Shown here one piece after another: positions 55,781 through 64,000 of a DNA stretch of 64,000 bases. How positions within the stretch are numbered: the stretch's first letter is position 1; every line of letters begins with the position of its first letter. This DNA is from Gammaproteobacteria bacterium TMED1 (GTDB taxonomy: Bacteria; Pseudomonadota; Gammaproteobacteria; Pseudomonadales; Azotimanducaceae), in assembly GCA_002167855.2 (NCBI GenBank), contig NHBG02000020.1, positions 217,117 to 281,116 on the forward strand, given 5' to 3'. Both the position numbers and the translations under genes were made by a program. The notes beneath the pieces are model-generated. The model did no database searches. It was not told where the DNA came from and saw nothing but the letters and a program-made list of their open reading frames with translations.

Positions 55781-56934
55781 ACTCTCCTAAAAGGTGAATG
55801 ATCCTCTATGGAATCAATTTCCTCTTGCACCCACTGACGCTCGGCATCTAAGAACTTATCAACGGCCTCCCGAAAAGAAGGATTAGTGATCCAATGCGCA
55901 CTATATGTTTTACTAGGCGTGTAACCCCTGGCCAACTTGTGATCCCCCTGGGCACCAGCTTCTACCGTCGCTAGACCATGTTTAATCGCGTATTCGATTG
56001 CTTGATAGTAACAAACTTCAAAGTGGAGAAAAGGATGTTCTTCAATGCAACCCCAATTTCGACCAAAGAGACACTCCCCACCAATAAAGTTGATCGCACC
56101 AGCTATATATCGACCATCACGTCTGCACATTATGAGCAAGATATCTTTCGCCATCGACTCTCCAATCAAGGAGAAAAACTTTCGAGACAAATACGGATGT
56201 CCCCACTTACGGCTCGTGGTATCGATATAAAACCTATAGAATTCGTCCCAGTGATACTCACAAATATCTTTACCAGTGAGAATTTGTATCTTGACGTTAT
56301 TTGCTAAAGCGGCTCTGCGTTCTCTCCTTATATTCTTGCGCTTCTTGGAGGTAAGGTCGCTTAAAAAGTCCTCAAAAACATCATATCCCCGATTTTGCCA
56401 ATGATACTGTTTATGCGTCCTTCGCAAAAAGCCTAATTTGCCAGTGAGTTCCCACTGTAATTTATCGGCAAATGTTATGTGCACTGATGAAACTTCTGTC
56501 TCAGCTGCAATCTTAGTTAGTCCTCGAACGAGATATGCACCAATTTCCTTCTGATCTTGGTCACTTCGAATTAGTAGGCGGCGTCCAGTGGCTGGTGTAA
56601 ACGGGACAGATATCTGAAACTTTGGATAATATCTTCCTCCCGCACGCTCAAATGCATCCGCCCAGGAATGATCAAAAACATACTCCCCTGCAGAATGATT
56701 CTTTAAGTACATGGGGACCACTGCCAGCACACGTGTGCCCCTCTCATCCTCAAGCTTTAAATGATAGGGGGTCCAACCAGTATCTGCTGCTGCTGACTCA
56801 CTTTTTTCTAAAGCGTCTAGAAAGGTAAAAGTGAGGAACGGATCATGAGGGATTCCATTGGGATTACCACATAAATCCCAGTCCTTGCTACCAATCTCCT
56901 GGATACTACTTACTGCCGAAATCCTATAACTCAA
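55777..56934 (-). CDS. GNAT-like N-acyltransferase family protein (COG3146-like)
   Basis: 385-residue protein of the GNAT/FemAB-like group. Recognised features are the NPFLTFTFLDALE-type start (DPFLTFTFLDALEKS), a VPMYLKNHSAGEYVFDHSWADA region, a basic KKRKNIRRERR segment near residue 200, CLFGRNWG and a C-terminal GAQGDHKLARGY. The family is widespread in proteobacteria and of uncertain substrate. It lies 35 bases downstream of the LLM gene and may be the last gene of the F420 transcript, although it has no clear link to F420. Confidence 0.82.
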   Translation of the reverse strand: MSYRISAVSSIQEIGSKDWDLCGNPNGIPHDPFLTFTFLDALEKSESAAADTGWTPYHLKLEDERGTRVLAVVPMYLKNHSAGEYVFDHSWADAFERAGGRYYPKFQISVPFTPATGRRLLIRSDQDQKEIGAYLVRGLTKIAAETEVSSVHITFADKLQWELTGKLGFLRRTHKQYHWQNRGYDVFEDFLSDLTSKKRKNIRRERRAALANNVKIQILTGKDICEYHWDEFYRFYIDTTSRKWGHPYLSRKFFSLIGESMAKDILLIMCRRDGRYIAGAINFIGGECLFGRNWGCIEEHPFLHFEVCYYQAIEYAIKHGLATVEAGAQGDHKLARGYTPSKTYSAHWITNPSFREAVDKFLDAERQWVQEEIDSIEDHSPFRRV

Positions 56935-56969
56935 ACTTATACCTTATCAATATTAGGTAGACTCAATTC

Positions 56970-57962
56970 CTAAAAAGAAAAGTTTTTTGCTGTAAAAGCT
57001 TCATTTGTTGTTTCAAGCGCACCAGGTGATGGACATGAAATAATATGAGTCGTTATACCCATATCAGCGTATTCTCTTATACGATCTTGACACTGTTCTG
57101 CGCTGCCAATACATGCCAACTCATCCACCAACTCGTCATCCATCGCACCGGTAGTTTTATTGCGGTCACGCTCGGCCCAGCCTTCTTTAATGACCTTAGC
57201 CTTCTCGGCATGACCCGACCAGGCCAGGAAATTATTATAAACTGGAGTAGCGTAGTATGGAGCAAACTGTGTTCGCATCCTGTTTCGAGCCTCTGCCAAA
57301 TCACGGGTTACGACAACCTGATGACGACAAACTATTTCAATATCTTCCAGCTTTTTTCCCCCTCGCTCAGCACCGATACGGATATGTTCAAGCATAGTAG
57401 GGAAGAACGAGCGTGGAAATAAATTAAGGATAACGCCATCCCCCACCTCAGCTGCCATCTCGAGCATCTTGCCTCGAAGGCCCGCCAGATAAATCGGTGG
57501 CTTCCCTTCGGGGAGAGGCGGCTGGCGATAACCCTTACTGTGCACAGTTTCGCCCTCAAAATCAGAACGGTTACCCTCTAACATACTTCTAACGAGCTTA
57601 GCAGTTTCTTTTACACGAGTAAGTGGCTTCTCGAATACCTGACCGTTCCAGTTTTCCATCATGGTTTGACTAGACGAACCTAATCCGAGAATAAATCTAC
57701 CATCACTAACCTGGTCCAATACATGAGCGGTCGCCGCAAAAACAGCTGGCGTTCGCGTGAATACAGGAATAATCGCTGTTCCTATGCGCATTCGTTTGGT
57801 TTGAACACCGACTGCGCAGGCCATAGTCAAGGAATCCATCCCTGTATCAGCAAACCAAACATCGTCATAACCTTCTGATTCTGCCCAAAGGGCATCATTG
57901 ATTGTCGCGAGGGCACCAGCCGAATTGGATAGCGTCAGCGCGATTCTTTGCGGCATAACCAT
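56970..57962 (-). CDS. LLM-class F420-dependent oxidoreductase, linked to F420 synthesis operon
   Basis: 330-residue TIM-barrel enzyme of the luciferase-like family. Signature regions: DDVWFADTGMDSLT near the N-terminus, GTAIIPVFTRTPAVFAATA, GRFILGLGSSSQTMMENW and PIYLAGLRGKMLEMAAEVGD. Such enzymes carry out hydride transfer using F420. The gene lies 28 bases downstream of the fbiC stop on the same strand, so it probably uses the cofactor made by the operon. Substrate unknown. Confidence 0.9.
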   Translation of the reverse strand: MVMPQRIALTLSNSAGALATINDALWAESEGYDDVWFADTGMDSLTMACAVGVQTKRMRIGTAIIPVFTRTPAVFAATAHVLDQVSDGRFILGLGSSSQTMMENWNGQVFEKPLTRVKETAKLVRSMLEGNRSDFEGETVHSKGYRQPPLPEGKPPIYLAGLRGKMLEMAAEVGDGVILNLFPRSFFPTMLEHIRIGAERGGKKLEDIEIVCRHQVVVTRDLAEARNRMRTQFAPYYATPVYNNFLAWSGHAEKAKVIKEGWAERDRNKTTGAMDDELVDELACIGSAEQCQDRIREYADMGITTHIISCPSPGALETTNEAFTAKNFSF

Positions 57963-57990
57963 TTACTATTCCTCTTATAAAATTAATGAG

Positions 57991-60477
57991 CTAAACAATA
58001 TCAGCACCAGTCATTTTTCTTTCAAGCCCTGGCCTATACAATTTTCTCTTCTCAGTCTTTTTTTTCCGTTCGTATTTGTTAACTACACTATAAGTGGGTT
58101 CTTCCAGACTTGATGCTTCAAATGACCTAACCCTATTCAATTGATTTACCTCACCATAATTTGTAGTCCTCTGCCGAGGCTGTCGGCCAATACTACGTAT
58201 TATTCTCTCCATTTCCTTTGGAGTAGTTTCCTCTCCATGGCTTGCTCCAGCAGCTCTAGTGATTGTCTCATTCATTAAGGTTCCTCCCAAATCATTCACC
58301 CCTGCCCGGAGGCACGTTCGTAATAAATCATGGCCAAGCTTTGTCCAGGATGCTTGGATATTTTTAAAATATGGGTTAAGCGTTAAACGAGAGATTGCAT
58401 GGATTAAAATAGTTTCCCTTAGCGTGAGGCCTTTGCGAGATGATCCTTTGAGGTAGATCGGAGCCTCCATATGAACAAATGGTAAAATTACAAATTCGGA
58501 GAACCCCATTGTTCTAGCCTGTAAACGACGGATACGCAATAAATGCCTCGCAATATGCTCATATCTCTCAACGTGACCACACATTATAGTGGCAGTGGTC
58601 TGTATTCCTTGCGCATGAGCTTCCTCCATAACTCGTAGCCATTGGTCAGTAGTAATCTTATCAGGGCACAGAACAGCGCGAACTTCATCGTCTAGAATTT
58701 CGGCTGCCGTTCCCGGTAGGGTGCCTAGACCGGCTTCCTTAAGCTTCTTCAGAAATGTCTCAACGTCTACACCCAAAGTATAAGCGCCATGCCAAACCTC
58801 TAGGGGAGAAAAAGCGTGGATATGTATTTCAGGATTGACTTGCTTGATTGCATGACAAATATCAATATACCTCTGTCCCGTATATTCTGGGTGGATACCG
58901 CCTTGCAAGCATACTTCGGTTGCTCCTCGCCGCCACGCCTCCGACGTTCTTCTCATGATCTCCTCAATAGACAAATCGTAGGGCCTACCTCGAAGATTTT
59001 CACTCATTTTCCCTTTAGAAAATGCACAGAATTGGCACCTAAAGTAACAAATATTCGTGTAATTAATATTACGATTAACGCAGTAAGTAACTTCATCACC
59101 GACGACTTTTTGTCTGAGCCGATCTGCTGCTTGACAGATGTGCGTGATTTCATTTCCGCGAGATTTAAGCATTCTTACTATCTGATCTTCGGTTAACTCT
59201 TCACCTGATTGAGCTTGATTAATAATATTCTCTATTTCCAGGTTCATCTTTCCCCTAGGTAGTTCTACTACTCTATTAATCTCCCTCTCTGAAGGCGCCA
59301 GCGAACAACCCGCCACCCAAGTATCGGTCCTTGCAAATCCCTCACCGTCAACTGCTTTCAAAAGTGCCGGCTGCAACCGTGGATCAACCCAATCTTTTTT
59401 GTTAAGGACATAATCTGGATATAACGCCAGTCGCTCAACCAAAACCTTCCCGGATTCCTCAGTCTCTCGAGCGAGATCCGAAAGATGGGGCCATGGGGCC
59501 TCAGGATTCACAAAGTCTGGGGTAACCGGGGAGACACCACCCCAATCATTAATACCTGCATCCACAATTTGTCTTAAAACATCTGGGCTAAGATTCGGAG
59601 GGGCCTGAATATTCATCCGAGGACCGAAAATAATACGTGCAATCGCTATCGTCCATAATAACTCTTTGATGTTTGGTTCTGGAGCATCGGCCATTAAAGT
59701 TCCGGGCTTCGCTCGAAAATTCTGAATAATGATCTCTTGTACTTGACCCTTATCCACACCTCGTATTGCGAGTAACGACTCGACTCGTTCTTGACGAGTT
59801 TCACCAATACCGATAAGAATACCGGTGGTAAAAGGCACATGCTCCTCACCCGCAAGACGAATTGTTTCCAGTCTTTTAGCAGGGACCTTATCAGGGGATC
59901 CGTAATGAGGCATACCCTTCTCCAGCAATCGCTCAGAAGAACTTTCCAACATAATACCCATGGATAAGGAAACTTTACGAAGCTCTCTAAGGTCCCCAGT
60001 GGACATTAATCCAGGATTTAAATGTGGGAATAATCCTGTCTCCTTGAATACCAGATCTGCCATATCTCTCAGGTAAGACAAGGTAGATTCCTGATGCAGC
60101 TCTTTCAAACCCTTTCTTGCTGTTTGGTAACGGAATTCTGGCCTGTCACCAAGAGTAAACAAAGCTTCCTTACAACCTGCCTGAGCACCGCTATTGGCAA
60201 TCCTCAAGACCTCCTCCGGTTTGAGATAGGGAGCCTTTACTTTACGGGGCACTTGAGCAAAAGTGCAATAGTGGCAGACATCTCTACAAAGATGGGTCAA
60301 CGGAATGAAGACCTTTTTCGAGAAAGAGATAGTCGTTGGTCTTTCTTGGACTCTCTGATTTAATGCAGTTTGTAGAACAGACACCTCATTTTCCATAGCC
60401 GCTATATGCAATACTTCGTCATCGGAGGGCAATGGGCTTAACCTGTCAATATTTAACATGCTTTCCTTATCTATCAT
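57991..60477 (-). CDS. fbiC: FbiC, fused CofG-CofH (7,8-didemethyl-8-hydroxy-5-deazariboflavin synthase)
   Basis: 828-residue fusion making F0, the deazaflavin core of F420, from a pyrimidine-dione precursor and tyrosine. Two radical SAM modules: the N-terminal CofG-type motif Cys64/Cys68/Cys71 (LCRDVCHYCTF) and the CofH-type motif Cys477/Cys481/Cys484 (CYFRCQFCAF). In archaea these are two proteins; the fusion is the actinobacterial form. The length agrees with FbiC. The ATG at 60477 overlaps the cofC stop; an ATG at 60459 with an AAGGAA site is a competing start (822 residues). Part of the overlapping npdG-cofE-cofD-cofC-fbiC operon. Confidence 0.94.
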   Translation of the reverse strand: MIDKESMLNIDRLSPLPSDDEVLHIAAMENEVSVLQTALNQRVQERPTTISFSKKVFIPLTHLCRDVCHYCTFAQVPRKVKAPYLKPEEVLRIANSGAQAGCKEALFTLGDRPEFRYQTARKGLKELHQESTLSYLRDMADLVFKETGLFPHLNPGLMSTGDLRELRKVSLSMGIMLESSSERLLEKGMPHYGSPDKVPAKRLETIRLAGEEHVPFTTGILIGIGETRQERVESLLAIRGVDKGQVQEIIIQNFRAKPGTLMADAPEPNIKELLWTIAIARIIFGPRMNIQAPPNLSPDVLRQIVDAGINDWGGVSPVTPDFVNPEAPWPHLSDLARETEESGKVLVERLALYPDYVLNKKDWVDPRLQPALLKAVDGEGFARTDTWVAGCSLAPSEREINRVVELPRGKMNLEIENIINQAQSGEELTEDQIVRMLKSRGNEITHICQAADRLRQKVVGDEVTYCVNRNINYTNICYFRCQFCAFSKGKMSENLRGRPYDLSIEEIMRRTSEAWRRGATEVCLQGGIHPEYTGQRYIDICHAIKQVNPEIHIHAFSPLEVWHGAYTLGVDVETFLKKLKEAGLGTLPGTAAEILDDEVRAVLCPDKITTDQWLRVMEEAHAQGIQTTATIMCGHVERYEHIARHLLRIRRLQARTMGFSEFVILPFVHMEAPIYLKGSSRKGLTLRETILIHAISRLTLNPYFKNIQASWTKLGHDLLRTCLRAGVNDLGGTLMNETITRAAGASHGEETTPKEMERIIRSIGRQPRQRTTNYGEVNQLNRVRSFEASSLEEPTYSVVNKYERKKKTEKRKLYRPGLERKMTGADIV

Positions 60478-61172
60478 TTTCTATCAATTCCCAACAACTC
60501 AGGACAGGCCTTCTCCAAGATACCGCTACCAAGTAAGTATCTAAAAGTGACTTTATCCTGGTAACTATGACAAAGCACCTGAGAAAGTCTTATTAAATCC
60601 GAAGGAGTATCAATATCTAGACCAATTCGTGTTAATTTTAAAACTGCCGGAGCTATCCTAAGACATTTGGCTATCTCCAAATGTCGCCGAAAGCTATTCT
60701 TGCCAAAACAAAACTCTAAGCAATTGGGAGGGGAGCATACGATGCAATTTGTGCCTCCAAAATCATCTGCCGGGACTAAAGTTACCTCTTCAGAATTAGT
60801 TGAACCGAAGCCATCCAGAACTATCTCTAGATCCTCGGGAGCCAACAATGGGATATCTCCCGGAATATAGACCAGAATGTCGTTGCATGAGCTACCAAGA
60901 TGATGCGCCGCCGCAGTTACTGAAGCTATTAAACCTGACATGCCGCGATCCTGCATTACCGTTGCCCCGTAAGCACAAGCTAAATCTCCTAACCCAACAT
61001 CACTTGTTACCATCAAGATTTCATCAATAAATGGCGATACCTCTAAAGCGACTAATACATCCTCTACCATAGATCGCGTTAGCAGATTTCGTTCTTCATT
61101 GGAAAGAAGGCCGCGAAGCCTTTGTTTAGCATCCGAAAGCTGTTTGACCGGGAGTACTGCCGTAGTAGTCAT
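60474..61172 (-). CDS. cofC: CofC, F420 guanylyltransferase
   Basis: 232-residue nucleotidyltransferase that activates a three-carbon phosphoacid (2-phospholactate, phosphoenolpyruvate or 3-phosphoglycerate, depending on lineage) with GTP for F420. The start TAVLPVKQLSDAKQRL and VYIPGDIPLL motifs fit CofC. Which acid is used cannot be told from this sequence by eye; a proteobacterium is known to use 3-phosphoglycerate, so that possibility should be considered. Overlaps fbiC and cofD by four bases each. Confidence 0.9.
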   Translation of the reverse strand: MTTTAVLPVKQLSDAKQRLRGLLSNEERNLLTRSMVEDVLVALEVSPFIDEILMVTSDVGLGDLACAYGATVMQDRGMSGLIASVTAAAHHLGSSCNDILVYIPGDIPLLAPEDLEIVLDGFGSTNSEEVTLVPADDFGGTNCIVCSPPNCLEFCFGKNSFRRHLEIAKCLRIAPAVLKLTRIGLDIDTPSDLIRLSQVLCHSYQDKVTFRYLLGSGILEKACPELLGIDRK

Positions 61173-62149
61173 ATGGTTATGCGGCTTCCAAAGCGCAATA
61201 CTTCTTGTGCAAGATTAATCCGATCCTGTAACGTTACCATGACTGTGTTAGTCGCGATAGCTCGAAGTCCCATCTCAGTAAAATCTGCCTCCAATCTACG
61301 ATCTTTCTCATCAATTATGAAGCCAGTCAACATATCTCGGTAAAGAGTTCGATAATGCTTAGCAATACCAATTGCAGAGGCCAATTCCCCGAGTTCCTCC
61401 ATCATTTTGGCTGCGGGTCCCTTTAATGCCTGTCCACTAATAATTGGCGAGATAGCGACTACTGGGATTCGCCGTTCAGCAATGAGGTCTAACACACCAC
61501 GCATCCTGAGGATTGGATCGATACTAACGTATGGGTTTGATGGACAGATGATAATCAATCTCAGTTTTGGGGACTCTAAACTTTTCAAAAAGCTAGGACT
61601 GGGAGCTGCCGTTGCTATACCCTGGAATTCGAAGCCTCTGACCTTTGGGACGCAGCGATCACGCACGAAGTATTGTTGGAACGGTATACTTTGACCAGAT
61701 TTGGTATGCACAACTGTGGCCACCTTATCATTCGTCATTGGTATTAATTGATGTTTCACTCCCAAGCTAAAGCAAAGCTCTTTCGTTACTTGACTTAGCG
61801 TTTCGCCATTATCCAACTTCGTTGTTCTCACGATATGGGTTGCAAGATCTCTATCCCCAATTTTAAACCAAGTTTCCTGATCCAACCGACCTAAGGCGTC
61901 TAGAAACTGCCATGTTTCTTTAGTTTGACCCCAACCTAACTCGGAGTTATTCAGATTTGCGAGCGTATACATAATTGTATCGAGATCAGGGGAGATATTG
62001 AGTCCGATGTGCTTAAAGTCATCAGCCGTATTCGCTACTACTATTAGTTTTTCAGGTGCAAGTATTTGCGATAAGCCAAGTACCAACTTGGCTCCTCCAA
62101 CACCACCAGATAAAGCGAGATATTCAACATTATCAAGATTCTTTTCCAT
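61169..62149 (-). CDS. cofD: CofD, 2-phospho-L-lactate transferase (F420-0 synthase)
   Basis: Joins the activated phosphoacid to F0, giving F420-0 or its analogue. 326 residues. Family start LALSGGVGGAKLVLGL, VVANTADDFKHIGLNISPDLD, and IICPSNPYVSIDPIL are diagnostic. Start region and length match. Four-base overlap with cofC downstream, seven-base gap to cofE upstream. The enzyme tolerates different activated acids in different organisms. Confidence 0.94.
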   Translation of the reverse strand: MEKNLDNVEYLALSGGVGGAKLVLGLSQILAPEKLIVVANTADDFKHIGLNISPDLDTIMYTLANLNNSELGWGQTKETWQFLDALGRLDQETWFKIGDRDLATHIVRTTKLDNGETLSQVTKELCFSLGVKHQLIPMTNDKVATVVHTKSGQSIPFQQYFVRDRCVPKVRGFEFQGIATAAPSPSFLKSLESPKLRLIIICPSNPYVSIDPILRMRGVLDLIAERRIPVVAISPIISGQALKGPAAKMMEELGELASAIGIAKHYRTLYRDMLTGFIIDEKDRRLEADFTEMGLRAIATNTVMVTLQDRINLAQEVLRFGSRITI

Positions 62150-62156
62150 AAATGAA

Positions 62157-62936
62157 CTAACGAAAAAGATCCATATGTTTTGGTCGTATTAAAGGCACGA
62201 CGCCTCGCTGTGCCTGTTCCTCAGGATCTGAAGGACCATAGCCTCGTACAAGAACTGCAGGGATTTTCTCAATAGTCTGACCCATAACCAATGAGGCACC
62301 AGCAGCCATCTCATCTGCAGCCGCCACCCGAGTTACCGCTAACTCTTTACCAAAGAGATCTGTTTTACCAACATAATCTTCGAGAGCCGTGAATCCGGCC
62401 ACACCAATTGCCAACCCTAGCGTACCCATTCGCCAGGCTCTTCCCATACTATCGTTTATAATTACTCCTACCTCGATACCAAAACGGTCGCGGATATCAT
62501 GACGAATCCTCCTCGCACTGGCATCAGCATCCAAAGGCAGTAATAAACACAAGTCTTCATCATCTCCAGTTTCGTTAGTGATATTTGACTGATCTATACC
62601 CGCATTCGCGTGAACAAAGCCAAGACGGTGCTCGACAACAAGCACACCGGGACAAGCGCGAATCACCTCTTTAGATTCATCCAAAATTACTTGCACTTTC
62701 CTAGGGTCTTTATCTACTTCCACAGCAATCTGCTTAGCCTCATCTCCAGGGGACACTTTAGTCAAGTCGACATAACGGTTCTCTGCTTTGGATACAATTT
62801 TCTGTGCAATTACAATGACATCTTGATTTTCAAAAGTTTCATCCATACGAATAAGACCTTCATCCATAAGACCCACGAGGTCATCGCCAGGTTGTACCAT
62901 TGGGATACCACTGATACCAAAGAATCTAAGGTTCAT
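62157..62936 (-). CDS. cofE: CofE, F420-0:gamma-L-glutamate ligase
   Basis: Adds gamma-linked glutamates to F420-0 using GTP. 259 residues, the stand-alone archaeal-type length, without the nitroreductase domain found in actinobacterial FbiB. Visible: GISGIPMVQPGDDLVGL, VVIAQKIVSKAENRYV, and INDSMGRAWRMGTLGLAIGVAGF. Its ATG overlaps the npdG stop by one base. Without the FbiB-type domain, reduction of a dehydro-F420 intermediate would need another enzyme, which fits a phosphoenolpyruvate-independent route. Confidence 0.93.
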   Translation of the reverse strand: MNLRFFGISGIPMVQPGDDLVGLMDEGLIRMDETFENQDVIVIAQKIVSKAENRYVDLTKVSPGDEAKQIAVEVDKDPRKVQVILDESKEVIRACPGVLVVEHRLGFVHANAGIDQSNITNETGDDEDLCLLLPLDADASARRIRHDIRDRFGIEVGVIINDSMGRAWRMGTLGLAIGVAGFTALEDYVGKTDLFGKELAVTRVAAADEMAAGASLVMGQTIEKIPAVLVRGYGPSDPEEQAQRGVVPLIRPKHMDLFR

Positions 62937-63622
62937 CAGTCTATGGAGGGCTTACCAGTAATGGTAATACCAGAACCATTAATTTTATGATGTCGATTGA
63001 TGGTAATAAGTACAGAGGTAAGGGCTTCTGTCGCAACCGAATTTGCCAACGGACCTGCGTGCCAACCCTTTAATCCTAGATCCTCTATCAAACGAATAAC
63101 AACCTCTCTAGCAGATCTCTTGTCGCCAGTTACAAGAACATCACAAGCAAAATGATGATCCTCTTTCAGATGCTGAGCACCAACGTTTTGAAAAGCAGAT
63201 ACAACCTGAACCTCCTCGCCAACAAATGCTTGCGCAGCTTGAGCTGCGGATCCGCTTTCAGGCAATTGAACAGTACCGACCCTTGGAGGAACAAGAGGTA
63301 CCGTTACATCAATTAATATTTTTCCTTTCAGCGCTAATTTTACAGTTGACAAGGTACTGATCTGATGTTCGAAGGGGACCGTCAACACTACCAGATCAGC
63401 ATTGGAGGCTGCATCCACGTTCTCATGACCGGAAACATTTAAGTCTGGAAATTCCTCAAGCAAACTTTCAGCCGCGGCTTTGCCTTTATGCTCGGTTCGA
63501 GATCCAATTAGAACCTGGTAACCCGCGCGTGACCAACGCCTCGCAAGCCCTCCACCTAAATCCCCGGATCCCCCAAGGATTGCAATAGACTCTACTTTGC
63601 TCTGTGACGAAATATTTGCCAT
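62936..63622 (-). CDS. npdG: NpdG, NADPH-dependent F420 reductase (F420H2:NADP oxidoreductase)
   Basis: Reduces F420 with NADPH (or the reverse). 228-residue Rossmann-fold protein. The glycine-rich motif GGSGDLGGGLARRWSRAGY and the following GSRTEHKG (Arg for NADP phosphate) are present, and the C-terminal helical part is typical. First of the five clearly assignable F420 genes on the transcript, with a one-base overlap into cofE. A 78-base gap separates it from the TrmY-like gene. Confidence 0.93.
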   Translation of the reverse strand: MANISSQSKVESIAILGGSGDLGGGLARRWSRAGYQVLIGSRTEHKGKAAAESLLEEFPDLNVSGHENVDAASNADLVVLTVPFEHQISTLSTVKLALKGKILIDVTVPLVPPRVGTVQLPESGSAAQAAQAFVGEEVQVVSAFQNVGAQHLKEDHHFACDVLVTGDKRSAREVVIRLIEDLGLKGWHAGPLANSVATEALTSVLITINRHHKINGSGITITGKPSID

Positions 63623-63700
63623 TAAATTTACCTCAGAAAATAGCCGTTGATTATTCCTGAATCAGTGAAGTCAAACAATAGAATACTATCCAACACTCAA

Positions 63701-64000
63701 TTAATTAAATCGCCGATCAATTTCGTTATGGATCAAGGTAATGCACTGTGATGTATGCAAAGTAACTGGTCCTAAAGATAGAAGCTTAGCACCTAGCCTC
63801 CTCAAAAATTTCCGCGTATTGCGTTCCATGGGAATATGATCAGTCATAATAAATAGCAGGTTTTCTAATCGTGGCTCTAAACGAATGTCGCTTCCGCCCG
63901 GTTCTAGCATCGCTAGCGCTCCACGATGACCACGAACAAGCTTTTCAAAGCTAGCAGCCCTTAAATTGACTCCATCGATAAAAGAAGCCACTTCATCCTT
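63701..64000 (-). CDS. TrmY/DUF358-family tRNA pseudouridine methyltransferase (partial, runs off right edge)
   Basis: The C-terminal 99 codons of a SPOUT-class methyltransferase are visible; the N-terminus lies beyond 64000, as the frame is open through the edge and a GTG at 63991 is unlikely to be the start. The sequence reads IDGVNLRAASFEKLV, then IMTDHIPMERNTRKFL, then LHTSQCITLIHNEIDRR, which closely follows the ends of archaeal TrmY proteins (LHANHCITIIHN-type). TrmY makes N1-methylpseudouridine at tRNA position 54 in archaea; the bacterial homologues, seen in some vibrios, have uncertain substrates. Upstream of the F420 operon. Confidence 0.85.
   Translation of the reverse strand, partial: KDEVASFIDGVNLRAASFEKLVRGHRGALAMLEPGGSDIRLEPRLENLLFIMTDHIPMERNTRKFLRRLGAKLLSLGPVTLHTSQCITLIHNEIDRRFN

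Overview
The window looks like a chromosomal segment of a Gram-negative bacterium, most likely an uncultured, probably marine, gammaproteobacterium. The grounds are the lipoproteins, the outer-membrane porin, the RND pumps, and the mix of OxyR, TrhO, SirB1-like, YgiQ, TldD/TldE and TesB genes. This is inference from gene content; no rRNA or other decisive marker is present. I found no tRNA or rRNA gene, CRISPR array, insertion sequence or prophage.

Layout. 1-3490: phosphate uptake genes pstB(partial)-pstA-pstC-pstS, divergent from a porin (3654-4847). 4844-8004: Nudix hydrolase, SDR oxidoreductase, a 404-base gap, and an M48 metalloprotease. 8235-12210: two tandem TPR proteins with TonB-C-like ends and two small lipoproteins on the other strand. 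12617-23844: the most unusual region, an eight- or nine-gene same-strand cluster. It encodes two lipoproteins, a membrane pseudokinase with a TPR-like tail, a PEGA-repeat protein ending in a cysteine-less FGE-like domain, a small secreted protein, a MotA/ExbB-like channel, a degenerate Hsp70/actin-like protein with an FHA-like end, and two vWA proteins. Each vWA protein begins with an ExbD/MotB-like transmembrane segment carrying an F-L-D signature. I read it as a possible ion-driven envelope machine with one A subunit and two different vWA-bearing B subunits.

23953-30818: accessory carbon and acyl-CoA metabolism (VOC protein, methyltransferase, acyl-CoA ligase, GMC oxidoreductase, Rieske protein, TesB thioesterase, crotonase). 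31095-35309: an LLM-type F420/flavin oxidoreductase, tldD-tldE and a NIPSNAP protein. 35483-45472: a DUF5916 outer-membrane-type protein and a tripartite-efflux set of two RND permeases and one adaptor. 45712-47127: a rubrerythrin gene broken by one in-frame TAA, divergent from oxyR, with a clear OxyR operator and sigma-70 promoter between them. 47201-56934: housekeeping and accessory genes (TrhO, SirB1-like, CaiB-like, YgiQ, GTP-PEPCK, DUF188, class I aldolase, a GNAT-like protein).

56970-64000: a tightly packed, overlapping F420 operon, transcribed right to left: npdG, cofE, cofD, cofC, and a fused cofG-cofH (fbiC), followed by an LLM oxidoreductase that probably uses the cofactor. An incomplete TrmY-family (archaeal-type tRNA pseudouridine methyltransferase) gene lies at the right edge. 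Together with the second LLM enzyme at 31095-32021, this suggests a cell that makes and uses F420.
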